Origin: Mangrovimonas cancribranchiae
GTDB taxonomy: Bacteria; Bacteroidota; Bacteroidia; Flavobacteriales; Flavobacteriaceae
Reading direction: 5' to 3'
DNA length: 64,000 nt
Assembly: GCF_037126245.1 (NCBI RefSeq)
Contig: NZ_CP136925.1
Span: forward strand, 1,356,001 to 1,420,000
Shown: positions 18,593-28,656 of the stretch, piece by piece
How the letters are laid out: the number at the start of each line of letters is the position of its first letter
Numbering within the stretch: position 1 is the stretch's first letter
The notes under the pieces: generated by a model
Told to the model about the DNA's origin: nothing
What the model saw: only the letters and a program-made list of their open reading frames with translations
Databases searched by the model: none
Translations under genes and position numbers: made by a program

Positions 18593-19378
18593 GCTATTGT
18601 TTTTTTGTATCCTAAAGTTTATAAATTCGACAAACAACGAAAAGGCAATAGCAAAATAGAGATAGCCTTTTGGTATTGCACCTACAGTTTGGTCAAAAAT
18701 AGACGTATGCGATAGGTGAGCTGCTTCGGTAATTAGCATAAAGCCAATTAAAATTAAAAATGCAAGACCTAAAACTTGCATACTTGGGTGTTGGTCTATA
18801 AATTTCCTAATAGGATTAGCAAAGCCTATCATTATGATAATAGATATAACCACAGCAATTATCATTAGCACCAAAGCATAGTTATGATTAGGATGCAGAC
18901 CGTTAGTCATACCAACCGCAGTAAGAATAGAATCGATAGAGAAAATAAAATCTATTATAAGTATTTGTGTTATAGCTTGCGATAATGATGTGATTTTTTT
19001 GCTTTTTATTTCTTTTTCATCATGATCTGGCATCTCTACTTTTTCTCGTATTTCGGATGTACTTTTATAAATTAAAAACAACCCTCCTGTAAACAATATT
19101 AAGGCTTGCCAGCTTATAGAAATATGTAGCCAATCTTTATCAATTGTATAAAAAGGCTCTTTTAAACCGATTAAAAATGAGACAAAAAATAACAAAACAA
19201 TACGCTGAAACATAGCTAACAACAACCCAATATTTGTTGCCTTGCTTCGTTGGTGTTCGGGTAATTTGTTTGCTGCAATAGATATAAAAACAATGTTGTC
19301 TATTCCTAAAATGATTTCTAGAAATGTTAAGGTTAATAATGCCATAATGGCATCGCCCGTTAGTAAAAAGTCTAGCAT
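18575..19378 (-). CDS. TerC family integral membrane protein
   Basis: A 267-residue membrane protein with about seven helices. It has the TerC signature LEIILGIDNIVFISI (21-35) and the second conserved IDFIFSIDSILTAVG (near 140-155), where paired aspartates are thought to bind metal. TerC relatives handle tellurite resistance or Mn2+ export; the YceF/YkoY-type role is most likely here. It converges on parC with a 4-nt overlap and begins 1 nt after the lipoprotein gene upstream. Confidence 0.87.
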   Translation of the reverse strand: MLDFLLTGDAIMALLTLTFLEIILGIDNIVFISIAANKLPEHQRSKATNIGLLLAMFQRIVLLFFVSFLIGLKEPFYTIDKDWLHISISWQALILFTGGLFLIYKSTSEIREKVEMPDHDEKEIKSKKITSLSQAITQILIIDFIFSIDSILTAVGMTNGLHPNHNYALVLMIIAVVISIIIMIGFANPIRKFIDQHPSMQVLGLAFLILIGFMLITEAAHLSHTSIFDQTVGAIPKGYLYFAIAFSLFVEFINFRIQKNNSKKKQH

Positions 19379-19379
19379 A

Positions 19380-19781
19380 TTATTCTATTTTTTTAGCCAC
19401 ACCACGCATTTTTCGGTTATCTCTATTTAAATCATCAACAGCATACTTGTATTCAAATGTATAAGAATCTTCAGTAGTACTTATAATCTTCATATGAATG
19501 GGCTTCTTCTCCAAATTTGAAGTTGGATGTAATTTTTTTAAAATAAACTCACAATCGTTTATCCATCGTATTGATGAGGAATCTACTTTTTCACCTATAT
19601 AATCTACGCTATATGCTTCTGTTCTTACAAAAATGGCTGTTTTTTCTTCACCTTTCTCTACATAAGTAAATTCAAATGTACCTGTTTTATAATCAGCACA
19701 ATTACGATTAGAGTTATAACAGCTTGTTAGCAATAAAAAACTAACAACTAAAACGGAAAAAGTATTAACTAGTGATTTCAT
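19380..19781 (-). CDS. Small lipoprotein of unknown function
   Basis: A 133-residue lipoprotein: signal sequence and lipobox LLTSC with cysteine 21. The mature part (YNSNRNCADYKTGTFEFTY..., SSIRWINDCEFILKKLHP, DSYTFEYKYAV) looks like a small beta-sandwich. Homologues I recall from Flavobacteriaceae are often mislabelled 'DNA topoisomerase IV' because of position near parC; nothing in the sequence supports that. It is 1 nt from terC and likely cotranscribed with it. Confidence 0.8.
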   Translation of the reverse strand: MKSLVNTFSVLVVSFLLLTSCYNSNRNCADYKTGTFEFTYVEKGEEKTAIFVRTEAYSVDYIGEKVDSSSIRWINDCEFILKKLHPTSNLEKKPIHMKIISTTEDSYTFEYKYAVDDLNRDNRKMRGVAKKIE

Positions 19782-19937
19782 AAGTCAAAAATAACAAAAG
19801 ACATTTATAAAACAGACATTAAATAGTTGATTAATTCTTAATAAAACTATCTTAAAGTCCTACCAAATTGTTTCTTAAAGTATTATTTTGGCATAGTTTT
19901 TAGTTTATTATAATTGAATTAAAACCCAAGTACCTCT

Positions 19938-22856
19938 ATGCGTTTAAAAAGCTGTTTAATACTCACTATATTCTCATTTTCATTTTGTTTTTCTCAACAA
20001 AATAATCCATTAGCGTCAACCAACCCCAAAGCCCAAAACAAATGGGTTGACAGCCTTTATAACAACATGACCTTAAAAGAGAAAATAGGACAACTATTCA
20101 TGGTTCAAGTATTTTCTGACAAAGGGCTTAGGCATGAAAATATTATTTTACAACAAGTAAAAAACAATGCTATTGGTGGTGTTATTTTTTCAACAGGCGA
20201 CCCTATTAGCCAGGCGAAGTTAAATAACAGACTTCAGTCTGCTTCAAAAATTCCTTTATTAGTAGGTATGGATGCCGAATGGGGACTAAGCATGCGTTTA
20301 GATTCCACTTATGCTTTTCCTTGGAATATGACTTTAGGTGCTGTAAACGACCTTAAACTTATTGAGGAAACAGGAAAACATATAGGCGAGCATTGTAAAC
20401 GTTTAGGCGTGCATTTTAATTTTGCGCCAGTTGTAGATATAAATACAAATCCTAAAAATCCTATTATTGGAAATCGTTCTTTTGGTGAAAATAAAGATAA
20501 CGTCACCGAAAAAGCATTAGCCTTTATGAAAGGTATGCAAAGTGCTGGGGTTTTAGCAAATGCAAAGCATTTCCCTGGACATGGCGATACCGAGAGCGAC
20601 TCGCATAAAACATTACCATCTGTTAATTTTACTAAACAACGTATAGATTCGGTTGAATTATATCCTTATAAAACATTAATTAAAGAGGGACTTTCAAGTG
20701 TTATGGTAGCTCATTTAAATGTTCCTGCTTTAGATTCCAGAGACAACTATCCGTCATCTATTTCTAAACCTATCGTTACAGGAATTTTAAAAGACTCGCT
20801 AGGTTTTGAAGGACTTATTTTTACTGATGCATTAAACATGAAAGGAGCTGCAAATTATAGCGAACCTGGCGATATAGATTTAGCAGCTTTCTTAGCAGGA
20901 AATGATGTATTATTAATTTCTGAAAACGTTCCCAAAGCTATTGAAAAAATTGCTGAAGCCTATAAAAACGGTGATATTACTGAAGAGCGATTAGCACTCT
21001 CAGTAAAAAAAATACTAAAAGCTAAATACAAGGTTGGCTTAAACCATTATAATCCTATTTCGTTAAATAATCTAGTTTCCGATTTAAATAGAGTAGAAGA
21101 CAACGTACTTTCCGAAAAGCTTTTCGAAAATGCTATTACAGTTTTAAAAAACAAAAATGATTTTTTACCTATTCGTAACCTTGAAGATAAGCATATTGCC
21201 TATGTAAGTTTGGGAGATGATGATGGCTCAGTGTTTTTTAAAGAACTTCAAAAATATGCTAAAGTCCATAAAATTTCTGCCGATAATTTAGATGTTTTAT
21301 TACAAAAATTGTCGGGTTATAATACAGTTGTTGTTGGATTCCATCGTTCTAATGCCAATCCTTGGAAAAGTAGTTCGTTTAAAAATAAAGAATTAGTGTG
21401 GTTATATGAACTTGCACGAACAAAGAATGTCGTGCTCGATATATTTGTGAAACCATATGCCTTATTGGATTTATCTACGGTAGAAAACTTTGAAAGTATT
21501 GTAGTAAGTTACCAAAACAGTGAAATAGCCCAGCAAAAATCGGCACAATTATTATTTGGCGCTTTACCAGCTAAAGGAACACTACCCGTTACTGTAGGAA
21601 ATGGTTTTCATGCTGGAGACGGCATTATGTATAATGATATTTTAAACCTAAGTTATGGCACTCCTGAACGTGTAGGAATGAGCTCAGAAAAACTTAAAAA
21701 ATTAGATTCTGTTGCTAATTATGCTATTAAAGAAGAAATGACACCTGGCATACAACTACTTGTTGCTAGAAAAGGCAAAGTGATTTACAATAAAAATTTT
21801 GGTAAACATACTTACAATAAAAACGCCCAAAATGTTCATTTTGATGATGTTTACGATGTTGCTTCGTTAACCAAAATTTTAGCCACGTTACCATTGCTTA
21901 TGGAAATGGAAGAGAATGGCATTATTTCTTTAGACACAAAACTATCTAAGATTTTACCTGAATATGCAAATTCAAATAAAAAAAATGTCACTATAAAAGA
22001 AATGCTATCACATTACGCACGACTAAAACCTTGGATACCGTTTTATTATGCCACTTTAGATTCTGTTACAAACAAACCAAGCGCAGCATATTATCGTAAT
22101 GAAGCGTCAGGTAAATTTAGTGTTAAGGTAGCTAATGAACTCTATATGAGAAAAGACTATATGGATTCCATACAAAAAACAATTAAAGATAGTGATTTGC
22201 TAGATAGACTCAAATATCGTTACAGCGACTTACCGTATTACATATTAAAAAAGTACATCGAAAAATATTATAAAAAAAGCTTAAGTCAATTAGCTAACAA
22301 TCACTTTTACAAATCTCTTGGAGCCAATTACACTACCTATAACCCAAACACAAAATTTAGTGGAGATAAAATAGTTCCTACCGAAGTTGATGATTATTAT
22401 CGTTATCAAGAAGTACATGGTTATGTACACGATATGGGAGCAGCCATGCAAGGAGGTATTGGTGGTCATGCAGGTATTTTTAGTAACGCTAACGATGTTG
22501 CTAAAATTATGCAGATGTATTTACAAAAAGGATATTATGGTGGTAAACGCTATTTAAAACCTGAAACACTAGAAAAATTCAACACCTGTTATTTTTGTAG
22601 TGAAGACAATAGGCGAGGTGTAGGGTTTGATAAACCTCAATTAGGTGATGTAGGACCAACTTGCGGGTGTATTTCTATGACAAGTTTTGGGCATTCTGGA
22701 TTTACAGGAACATATGCATGGGCCGATCCAGACGAGGAAATAGTATATGTCTTTTTAGCAAATAGAACTTACCCAAAAGCAGGTAGAAATAAACTATTAC
22801 GCGAAAATATAAGAACTGAAATTCAACGCTTAATTTACGAAGCAATAATAGATTAA
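19938..22856 (+). CDS. Fused GH3 beta-N-acetylglucosaminidase and serine hydrolase (beta-lactamase fold)
   Basis: A 972-residue exported protein (signal peptide ending near FCFSQ, residue 20). Residues about 35-370 are a NagZ-type GH3 domain with the histidine loop KHFPGHGDTESDSH (210-223) and nucleophile D297 in FTDALNMKGA. Residues 390-560 form the GH3 C-terminal region. From about 575 a class C beta-lactamase/PBP-type domain follows with SLTK (S643, K646). Together these suggest trimming of peptidoglycan: sugar cleavage plus peptide hydrolysis or esterase activity. bshA starts 10 nt downstream. Confidence 0.9.
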   Translation: MRLKSCLILTIFSFSFCFSQQNNPLASTNPKAQNKWVDSLYNNMTLKEKIGQLFMVQVFSDKGLRHENIILQQVKNNAIGGVIFSTGDPISQAKLNNRLQSASKIPLLVGMDAEWGLSMRLDSTYAFPWNMTLGAVNDLKLIEETGKHIGEHCKRLGVHFNFAPVVDINTNPKNPIIGNRSFGENKDNVTEKALAFMKGMQSAGVLANAKHFPGHGDTESDSHKTLPSVNFTKQRIDSVELYPYKTLIKEGLSSVMVAHLNVPALDSRDNYPSSISKPIVTGILKDSLGFEGLIFTDALNMKGAANYSEPGDIDLAAFLAGNDVLLISENVPKAIEKIAEAYKNGDITEERLALSVKKILKAKYKVGLNHYNPISLNNLVSDLNRVEDNVLSEKLFENAITVLKNKNDFLPIRNLEDKHIAYVSLGDDDGSVFFKELQKYAKVHKISADNLDVLLQKLSGYNTVVVGFHRSNANPWKSSSFKNKELVWLYELARTKNVVLDIFVKPYALLDLSTVENFESIVVSYQNSEIAQQKSAQLLFGALPAKGTLPVTVGNGFHAGDGIMYNDILNLSYGTPERVGMSSEKLKKLDSVANYAIKEEMTPGIQLLVARKGKVIYNKNFGKHTYNKNAQNVHFDDVYDVASLTKILATLPLLMEMEENGIISLDTKLSKILPEYANSNKKNVTIKEMLSHYARLKPWIPFYYATLDSVTNKPSAAYYRNEASGKFSVKVANELYMRKDYMDSIQKTIKDSDLLDRLKYRYSDLPYYILKKYIEKYYKKSLSQLANNHFYKSLGANYTTYNPNTKFSGDKIVPTEVDDYYRYQEVHGYVHDMGAAMQGGIGGHAGIFSNANDVAKIMQMYLQKGYYGGKRYLKPETLEKFNTCYFCSEDNRRGVGFDKPQLGDVGPTCGCISMTSFGHSGFTGTYAWADPDEEIVYVFLANRTYPKAGRNKLLRENIRTEIQRLIYEAIID

Positions 22857-22866
22857 AAATTAATAC

Positions 22867-24006
22867 ATGAAAATAGGAATTGTTTGCTATCCAACCTTTG
22901 GCGGGAGCGGTGTTGTTGCAACCGAGTTAGGGATAGAATTATCAAAAAGAGGTCATGAAGTTCACTTTATAACTTATAAACAACCTGTTCGGCTAGAACT
23001 ATTAAGTAATAATGTACACTTTCATGAAGTGAATGTTCCTAAATACCCACTTTTTCATTATCAACCCTATGAATTAGCGCTTTCAAGTAAGTTAGTAGAC
23101 ATGGTAAAACTTCATGGGATTGAAGTCTTACATGTTCATTATGCCATTCCACATGCATATGCCGCTTATATGGCCAAAAAAATGCTTCAGGAGGAAGGTA
23201 TTCATCTGCCAATTGTTACCACACTTCACGGAACCGATATCACTCTAGTAGGAAGTCACCCGTTTTACAAAACCGCTGTCACATTTAGTATTAATAAATC
23301 TGATGCTGTTACGGCTGTTTCCGAAAGCTTAAAGAACGATACCTTACGACTTTTCGATATTAAAAATGATATTCATGTCGTGACTAACTTTATCGATACA
23401 GGAAAGCAAAAAGAGGAGTTTTCAGATTGTCAACGTGGCATGATGGCACAAGATCACGAACTTATTATTACACACATTAGTAACTTAAGAAAAGTAAAAC
23501 GCATTCCAGACGTTATAAAGGTGTTTTATAAAATACAAAAACAACTACCTGCCAAATTAATGCTTGTAGGCGAAGGCCCTGAAAAGAAAGCCGCCGAAGC
23601 ACTTTGCGATGAGTTAGGCATAAGTAATCAAGTCGTGTTTTTAGGTAACAGTCATGAAATAGATCGTATTTTATGTTTTTCAGACTTGTTTATTTTACCA
23701 TCCGAAACGGAAAGCTTTGGACTTGCTGCATTAGAAGCTATGGCAGCGGGAGTTCCTGTAATTTCAAGCAACTCTGGTGGAATCCCAGAGGTAAATAAAC
23801 ATGGTGTTTCTGGTTATTTAAGTCCCGTAGGAGATGTTGAGGATATGGCTAAAAATGCTTTATTAATCCTTAAAGACAAAACGACTTTAAAACAATTTAA
23901 ACAACAAGCCAAAGAACAAGCTTCAAGATTTGATATTCATGAGATTGTCCCTCAGTACGAATCAATATACAAAGAAACCTTATCTAAATATATGGTTTCA
24001 AAATAA
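22867..24006 (+). CDS. bshA: N-acetyl-alpha-D-glucosaminyl L-malate synthase
   Basis: First enzyme of bacillithiol synthesis: it joins GlcNAc from UDP-GlcNAc to L-malate. The 379-residue GT4 glycosyltransferase opens with MKIGIVCYPTFGGSGVVATELG, the BshA hallmark, with LHVHYAIPHAYAA, TLHGTDIT and the C-terminal donor site ETESFGLAALEAMAAGVPVI. Length and motifs agree with BshA. It is translationally close to the GH3 fusion gene upstream and followed by a strong terminator. Confidence 0.93.
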   Translation: MKIGIVCYPTFGGSGVVATELGIELSKRGHEVHFITYKQPVRLELLSNNVHFHEVNVPKYPLFHYQPYELALSSKLVDMVKLHGIEVLHVHYAIPHAYAAYMAKKMLQEEGIHLPIVTTLHGTDITLVGSHPFYKTAVTFSINKSDAVTAVSESLKNDTLRLFDIKNDIHVVTNFIDTGKQKEEFSDCQRGMMAQDHELIITHISNLRKVKRIPDVIKVFYKIQKQLPAKLMLVGEGPEKKAAEALCDELGISNQVVFLGNSHEIDRILCFSDLFILPSETESFGLAALEAMAAGVPVISSNSGGIPEVNKHGVSGYLSPVGDVEDMAKNALLILKDKTTLKQFKQQAKEQASRFDIHEIVPQYESIYKETLSKYMVSK

Positions 24007-24019
24007 AAACATACAGCAT

Positions 24020-24050
24020 AAAAAAAGCGCCTGAATCAGGCGCTTTTTTT
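24020..24050. terminator. Strong bidirectional terminator after bshA
   Basis: A7-GCGCCTGA then A then TCAGGCGC-T7 (24020-24050) is a perfect inverted repeat of 15 bp each side. It serves bshA on the plus strand and the beta-barrel gene on the minus strand. Confidence 0.93.
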
Positions 24051-24070
24051 ATATATAAATAAGTAGTTGA

Positions 24071-24586
24071 TTAGAACTGATATCGTACACCTAAACCTAT
24101 ATCAAAATCTAGATCATCATTATCGTATAAATCATCACCAAAACCTAATTCTGGTCTTACATCTAAAGAAAGAAGCAAAGGAAAATCGAATGTGTATTCT
24201 ATACCAACATCTCCCGATAAAATAACAAAAGAGTCACTATGTTCTTCTTTAACATAACCATAAACAGGGTGATTATATCTATATTCATTTTTATAAGCTC
24301 CAAATCCAGCTCCAGCTCCAGCATACCAGTTAAAACCACCATCAATATTCCAAATCCATTGGTATAAACCAATAAGTTTTACACCGTCATAATGTTTACC
24401 ATCACGCCAACCAAAATCAAACTCTAGTCGGTTATTGTCCATAATGGCGCGTTGATATGATATTTCGGCTCCAAAACCATCGCTGTCTCCCAAACGAAGT
24501 CCAATAGCGTTTTTAGAAATATCTTGTGCATAGGTTAATACCGTGACTGCTAATAAACTAGTAAGTGTTAAAAGTACTTTCTTCAT
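24071..24586 (-). CDS. Outer-membrane beta-barrel (porin-like) protein
   Basis: A 171-residue protein with a signal peptide ending at LTYA (residues 17-20). The mature part is made of short amphipathic strands (GLRLGDSDGFGAEISYQR, FNWYAGAGAGFGAY, VGIEYTF, LDVRPELGFG) and ends in GVRYQF with the C-terminal aromatic of outer-membrane barrels, probably eight strands. No specific function can be assigned. It is convergent with bshA. Confidence 0.83.
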   Translation of the reverse strand: MKKVLLTLTSLLAVTVLTYAQDISKNAIGLRLGDSDGFGAEISYQRAIMDNNRLEFDFGWRDGKHYDGVKLIGLYQWIWNIDGGFNWYAGAGAGFGAYKNEYRYNHPVYGYVKEEHSDSFVILSGDVGIEYTFDFPLLLSLDVRPELGFGDDLYDNDDLDFDIGLGVRYQF

Positions 24587-24718
24587 AATGTTATGTTTCG
24601 TTTATTTATATATACGTTTTTTCTGTCAAATTAGATGACACTAAAAAGCTAATCCATGTGTAAAATAACGTTAAAAACAGAAATTTATTAAATATCTTTA
24701 GCCAGTTAACATTTCATT

Positions 24719-27631
24719 ATGACAAAAACAGAAATTGAACAATTAACTAAATTGAAGAAACAACTTCAAGGAAATCTTTTGTTTGATGACTTAATAAAGG
24801 CTATTTACGCTACTGATGCTTCGGTTTACAGAATACTCCCTAAAGCTGTGGCTTACCCTAAGAATAGCGAAGATATCATTTGTTTAATTCAATATGCTAA
24901 TCAATACAATATCAGTTTAATTCCAAGAACAGCAGGAACCTCACTTGCTGGACAATGTGTTGGTGATGGTATTATTGTGGACACCTCAAAGTATTTTAAC
25001 CAGATTTTAAATTTAGATGAAGTAAATAAAACGGTAACGGTACAACCTGGTGTGGTTAGAGACGAATTAAATAACTATTTAAAACCTTTTGGTTTGTTTT
25101 TTGGACCAAATACATCAACCAGCAACCGCTGTATGATTGGTGGTATGGTAGGCAACAATTCATCTGGGACAACATCTATCCAATATGGTGTCACTAGAGA
25201 TACTGTTTTAAAACTAAAAACTATTTTAAGCGATGGAAGCGACGTTGTCTTTGAAGCTTTATCAAAAAAAGAGTTCGATGTAAAACTAGAATTAGATACG
25301 CTCGAAGGAAAGATTTACAGAAAAATTTTTAACCAACTAAAAAGCTCCCATGTTCAAGAACAAATCAGAAACAACTTTCCTAAACCAGAAATTCATAGAA
25401 GAAATACAGGTTATGCTATCGATGAGCTTATAAAAAGTGAGGTTTTCACGAATAGCTCTATTCCTTTTAATATGTGTAATCTATTGACTGGTAGCGAAGG
25501 AACGTTAGCGTTTACTACTGAAATTACTTTGCAGCTACAAAAGCTTCCACCTAGAAAAAGTGCTATGGTAGCTTGTCATTTTAATTCTGTAGAGGATTGT
25601 TTAAATACCGTAGAAACTGTCATGACACATAATTTACACACCTGTGAAATGATGGATAAAACAATTCTGGATTTAACTAAGCACAACAAAACACAACAAA
25701 AAAATAGACAATTTGTACAAGGCGACCCTAAAGCTATTTTAATGTGTGAATTAAAGTCTGAAACCGAAAATGATTTAAATAAACAAATTGATACTTTATT
25801 AAACAGCTTAGAACAAGAAAAATCTTATGCTAATGTAGTCCTAAAAAATGATGCTATAAATAAAGCGATGGCGCTTAGAAAAGCTGGGCTTGGACTTTTG
25901 GGGAATATGATAGGTGACAAAAAATCTGTAGCTTGTATTGAAGATACAGCAGTTGCTTTACCAGATTTAGCTAACTACATTAAAGCGTTTACACAAATTA
26001 TGACTAATTATCGGCAAGAAGCTGTTTATTACGCTCACGCTGGTGCTGGAGAATTACATTTACGACCTATTTTAAATTTAAAAGATAGCCATGATGTTAC
26101 ATTATTTAGAAAAATTACCACAGATGTGGCTAAGCTGGTAAAAGAATATCAAGGCTCTATGAGTGGCGAACATGGCGATGGAATTGTTCGCGCAGAGTTT
26201 ATCCCAATGATGATTGGAGATGAAAACTATAAGCTCATTAAACAAATTAAATCTGTTTTCGATCCTAATACTATTTTTAATCGTGGAAAAATTGTCGATG
26301 CTTTTCCAATGGACGAAAACTTACGATATACTCCAGGTAGAATAGAACCAAAAATTAAAACTAAAATAGACTTTTCGGCATCTAAAGGTATTTTACGTGA
26401 AACCGAAAAGTGCAATGGCTCTGGTGATTGCAGAAAATCACCAGAATTTGGCGGAACCATGTGCCCGAGTTACCGGGCTACAAAAAATGAAAAAGATACG
26501 ACTAGAGCAAGAGCCAATGCCTTACGGGAGTTCCTAACACATTCCGATAAAGAGAATAAATTTAATCATCAAGAGTTAAAAGAGGTTTTCGATTTGTGTT
26601 TAAGTTGCAAAGCCTGTGCAAGCGAATGTCCAAGTAGTGTTGATGTTGCGTCATTAAAAGCCGAGTTTCAATATCAATACCAAAAAGCAAACAGGACATC
26701 TTTACGCGATAAATTATTTGCTTACAATAATAAGCTTAACAATATTGCCAGCTACACTCCCAAATTAACCAATGCTATCTTTACTAATAAAATAACGTCT
26801 AGTTTTATTAAAAACCTCATAGGAATTTCTCCACAGAGAACGCTTCCTTTGATTTCAACTAAAAAGTTTCCTAACAAGACTAAGTTAATCTCAAATCAAG
26901 AGTATAAAAAAGAAATTTATTTGTTTGTCGATGAATTCACCAATCATTTAGATACACAAATAGGGTTAGATGCGATAGAACTACTAACAAAGCTCAATTA
27001 TAAAGTAACTATGGTAAAGCATGAAGAGTCTGGACGTAGCTTTATATCAAAAGGTTTTTTAGATCAAGCCAAAATTATTGCTAATAAAAATGTCTCTATT
27101 TTCAAAAACCTTATTACCGAAAAAACGCCATTAATTGGTATTGAGCCTTCGGCTATTTATAGCTTTAAAGATGAATACCCTAAACTAGCTGATGATAAAG
27201 ATAATGCCACAAAAATTGCAAAGCACACCTATTTAATTGAAGAGTTCTTAAACCAAGAAGCTCAAAAAGGCAATATTGTTTCTAGTCAGTTTTCAGAAGA
27301 TAGTAAAACTATAAAAATACATGCACACTGCTATCAAAAAGCATTAGGTAATACAAGCGATACGTTTCATATTTTAAACTTACCTAAAAACTATAATGTG
27401 ACTATAATATCTAGTGGTTGTTGTGGCATGGCTGGAAGTTTTGGTTACGAAAAAGAACATTACGAAATAAGTATGCAAATAGGCAATCAAACGTTATTTC
27501 CTAACATAAGAAACACAAATAAAGAAATTATTGTTTCTGCTAATGGGACGAGTTGCAGACATCAAATATTGGATGGCACAGCAAGACAAGCTCTGCACCC
27601 AGTAACCATTTTAAATCAAGCGTTAATCTGA
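24719..27631 (+). CDS. FAD-binding and 4Fe-4S oxidoreductase (YdiJ / D-lactate dehydrogenase type)
   Basis: A 970-residue fusion. The N-terminal part is an FAD-linked oxidase with PRTAGTSLAGQCVG (near 77-90) and a C-terminal FAD domain ending near FNRGKIVDAFP. The middle has two cysteine clusters (from C565 CNGSGDCR...CPSYR and from about 626 CLSCKACASECPS). The C-terminal third is a CCG-type subunit (SGCCGMAGSFG near 898). This is the YdiJ/Dld3 architecture, oxidising 2-hydroxy acids such as D-lactate or D-2-hydroxyglutarate and passing electrons to quinone. The substrate is uncertain. Confidence 0.88.
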   Translation: MTKTEIEQLTKLKKQLQGNLLFDDLIKAIYATDASVYRILPKAVAYPKNSEDIICLIQYANQYNISLIPRTAGTSLAGQCVGDGIIVDTSKYFNQILNLDEVNKTVTVQPGVVRDELNNYLKPFGLFFGPNTSTSNRCMIGGMVGNNSSGTTSIQYGVTRDTVLKLKTILSDGSDVVFEALSKKEFDVKLELDTLEGKIYRKIFNQLKSSHVQEQIRNNFPKPEIHRRNTGYAIDELIKSEVFTNSSIPFNMCNLLTGSEGTLAFTTEITLQLQKLPPRKSAMVACHFNSVEDCLNTVETVMTHNLHTCEMMDKTILDLTKHNKTQQKNRQFVQGDPKAILMCELKSETENDLNKQIDTLLNSLEQEKSYANVVLKNDAINKAMALRKAGLGLLGNMIGDKKSVACIEDTAVALPDLANYIKAFTQIMTNYRQEAVYYAHAGAGELHLRPILNLKDSHDVTLFRKITTDVAKLVKEYQGSMSGEHGDGIVRAEFIPMMIGDENYKLIKQIKSVFDPNTIFNRGKIVDAFPMDENLRYTPGRIEPKIKTKIDFSASKGILRETEKCNGSGDCRKSPEFGGTMCPSYRATKNEKDTTRARANALREFLTHSDKENKFNHQELKEVFDLCLSCKACASECPSSVDVASLKAEFQYQYQKANRTSLRDKLFAYNNKLNNIASYTPKLTNAIFTNKITSSFIKNLIGISPQRTLPLISTKKFPNKTKLISNQEYKKEIYLFVDEFTNHLDTQIGLDAIELLTKLNYKVTMVKHEESGRSFISKGFLDQAKIIANKNVSIFKNLITEKTPLIGIEPSAIYSFKDEYPKLADDKDNATKIAKHTYLIEEFLNQEAQKGNIVSSQFSEDSKTIKIHAHCYQKALGNTSDTFHILNLPKNYNVTIISSGCCGMAGSFGYEKEHYEISMQIGNQTLFPNIRNTNKEIIVSANGTSCRHQILDGTARQALHPVTILNQALI

Positions 27632-28471
27632 TTTCTTTTTTTTACGATCAACCACAGTAATAGCGGCGATTAAATCAGTTATTTCCATGTCTTTCAAATC
27701 TTCATCTGCAAAAAATGGTGATAATTTATCGTTGTTATAATTGTAAATTTTCCAACGTTTAAATTGATATTCTAAAGCCGTAAAATTTTCAACCCAATCA
27801 CCAGAGTTTAAATACATGGTTTGTCCAAACTTATTCTCTTTAATAAGCATTTTGGGTTGATGGATGTGACCACAAATTACGTAATCGTAACCGTTTTCTA
27901 TAGCCAAGTCTGAGGCCACTTCTTCAAAATCGTTAATATACTTTACAGCACGTTTTACACTGTTTTTAATTTTTTTGGAAAGCGAATACTTTTCTTTACC
28001 CATACGCTCTAAAATCCAATTAACAAAACGATTTAAAAGAATAAGCACATCATAACCATAACCACCTAATTTAGCTAACCATTTGGCATTCTGAATAGAG
28101 ACATCAAAAACATCACCATGAAAAATCCAAGCGCGTTTACCATCTAAATCAAGCACTTTTTTATTAACTATCGATATATTTCCAATAGTCGTATCAGCAA
28201 AACGCCTTAACATTTCATCATGGTTACCTGTAATGTAAATAACTTCAACACCATCCGATGCAAAGTCCATAATCTTTTTTATAACCTTTAAATGCGATTT
28301 AGGAAAATAACGCTTCTTAAATTGCCAAATATCTATAATATCGCCATTAAGTATAAGGGTTTTTGGCTCGATACTATTCAAGTAAGTCAAGAGTTGTTTA
28401 GCATGGCAACCATAGGTGCCTAAATGCACGTCGGATATAACAGCTATTTCTACTTTACGTTTTAATTTCAA
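27623..28471 (-). CDS. UDP-2,3-diacylglucosamine diphosphatase-like metallophosphoesterase (LpxH-like)
   Basis: A 282-residue calcineurin-fold phosphoesterase with all metal motifs: DVHLG (14-18), NGDIIDIWQ (near 41-49), GNHDE (near 82-86), HGDVFD and CGHIHQP. The arrangement and the FKKRYFPKSHLKVIKKI insert resemble the LpxH-like family of Bacteroidota that removes UMP from UDP-diacylglucosamine in lipid A synthesis; other membrane-lipid phosphatases are possible. Its 3' end overlaps the FAD/Fe-S gene by 9 nt tail to tail. Confidence 0.83.
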   Translation of the reverse strand: MKLKRKVEIAVISDVHLGTYGCHAKQLLTYLNSIEPKTLILNGDIIDIWQFKKRYFPKSHLKVIKKIMDFASDGVEVIYITGNHDEMLRRFADTTIGNISIVNKKVLDLDGKRAWIFHGDVFDVSIQNAKWLAKLGGYGYDVLILLNRFVNWILERMGKEKYSLSKKIKNSVKRAVKYINDFEEVASDLAIENGYDYVICGHIHQPKMLIKENKFGQTMYLNSGDWVENFTALEYQFKRWKIYNYNNDKLSPFFADEDLKDMEITDLIAAITVVDRKKKKSD

Positions 28472-28605
28472 GAGCTAAAAGGTTTGTACAAAGAACAGCT
28501 TAATTATTCACTTTTACTTTAAGCCTTAATTAATTAACTGTGAGTAATTTGTTAAAAGAATGTAACCAGAATATTAAGCCATATATTAAGGAAAAGTAAT
28601 GTCGA

Positions 28606-28637
28606 TTTTTGTTTCTTTAAGAATAGGGTTACATTAG
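28606..28637 (+). promoter_or_regulatory. Candidate aroC promoter
   Basis: TTTTTG at 28606-28611 and TACATTAG at 28630-28637 (one mismatch from TAnnTTTG), 18 nt apart, about 20 nt before the ATG at 28657. Weak but well placed in the divergent 185-nt gap. Confidence 0.35.
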
Positions 28638-28656
28638 CATAAAAATATAGCGATTA

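Noticed and set aside
19380-19781. Assignment of the small lipoprotein as a DNA topoisomerase IV component
   Set aside because: It has a lipobox and a small beta domain and no topoisomerase motif; only nearness to parC would suggest it.
28561-28590. TGTAAC at about 28563 as an ECF-type promoter for aroC
   Set aside because: The sequence 17 nt later (TATTAAGG) lacks the CTA/CTTA core seen at the other sites.
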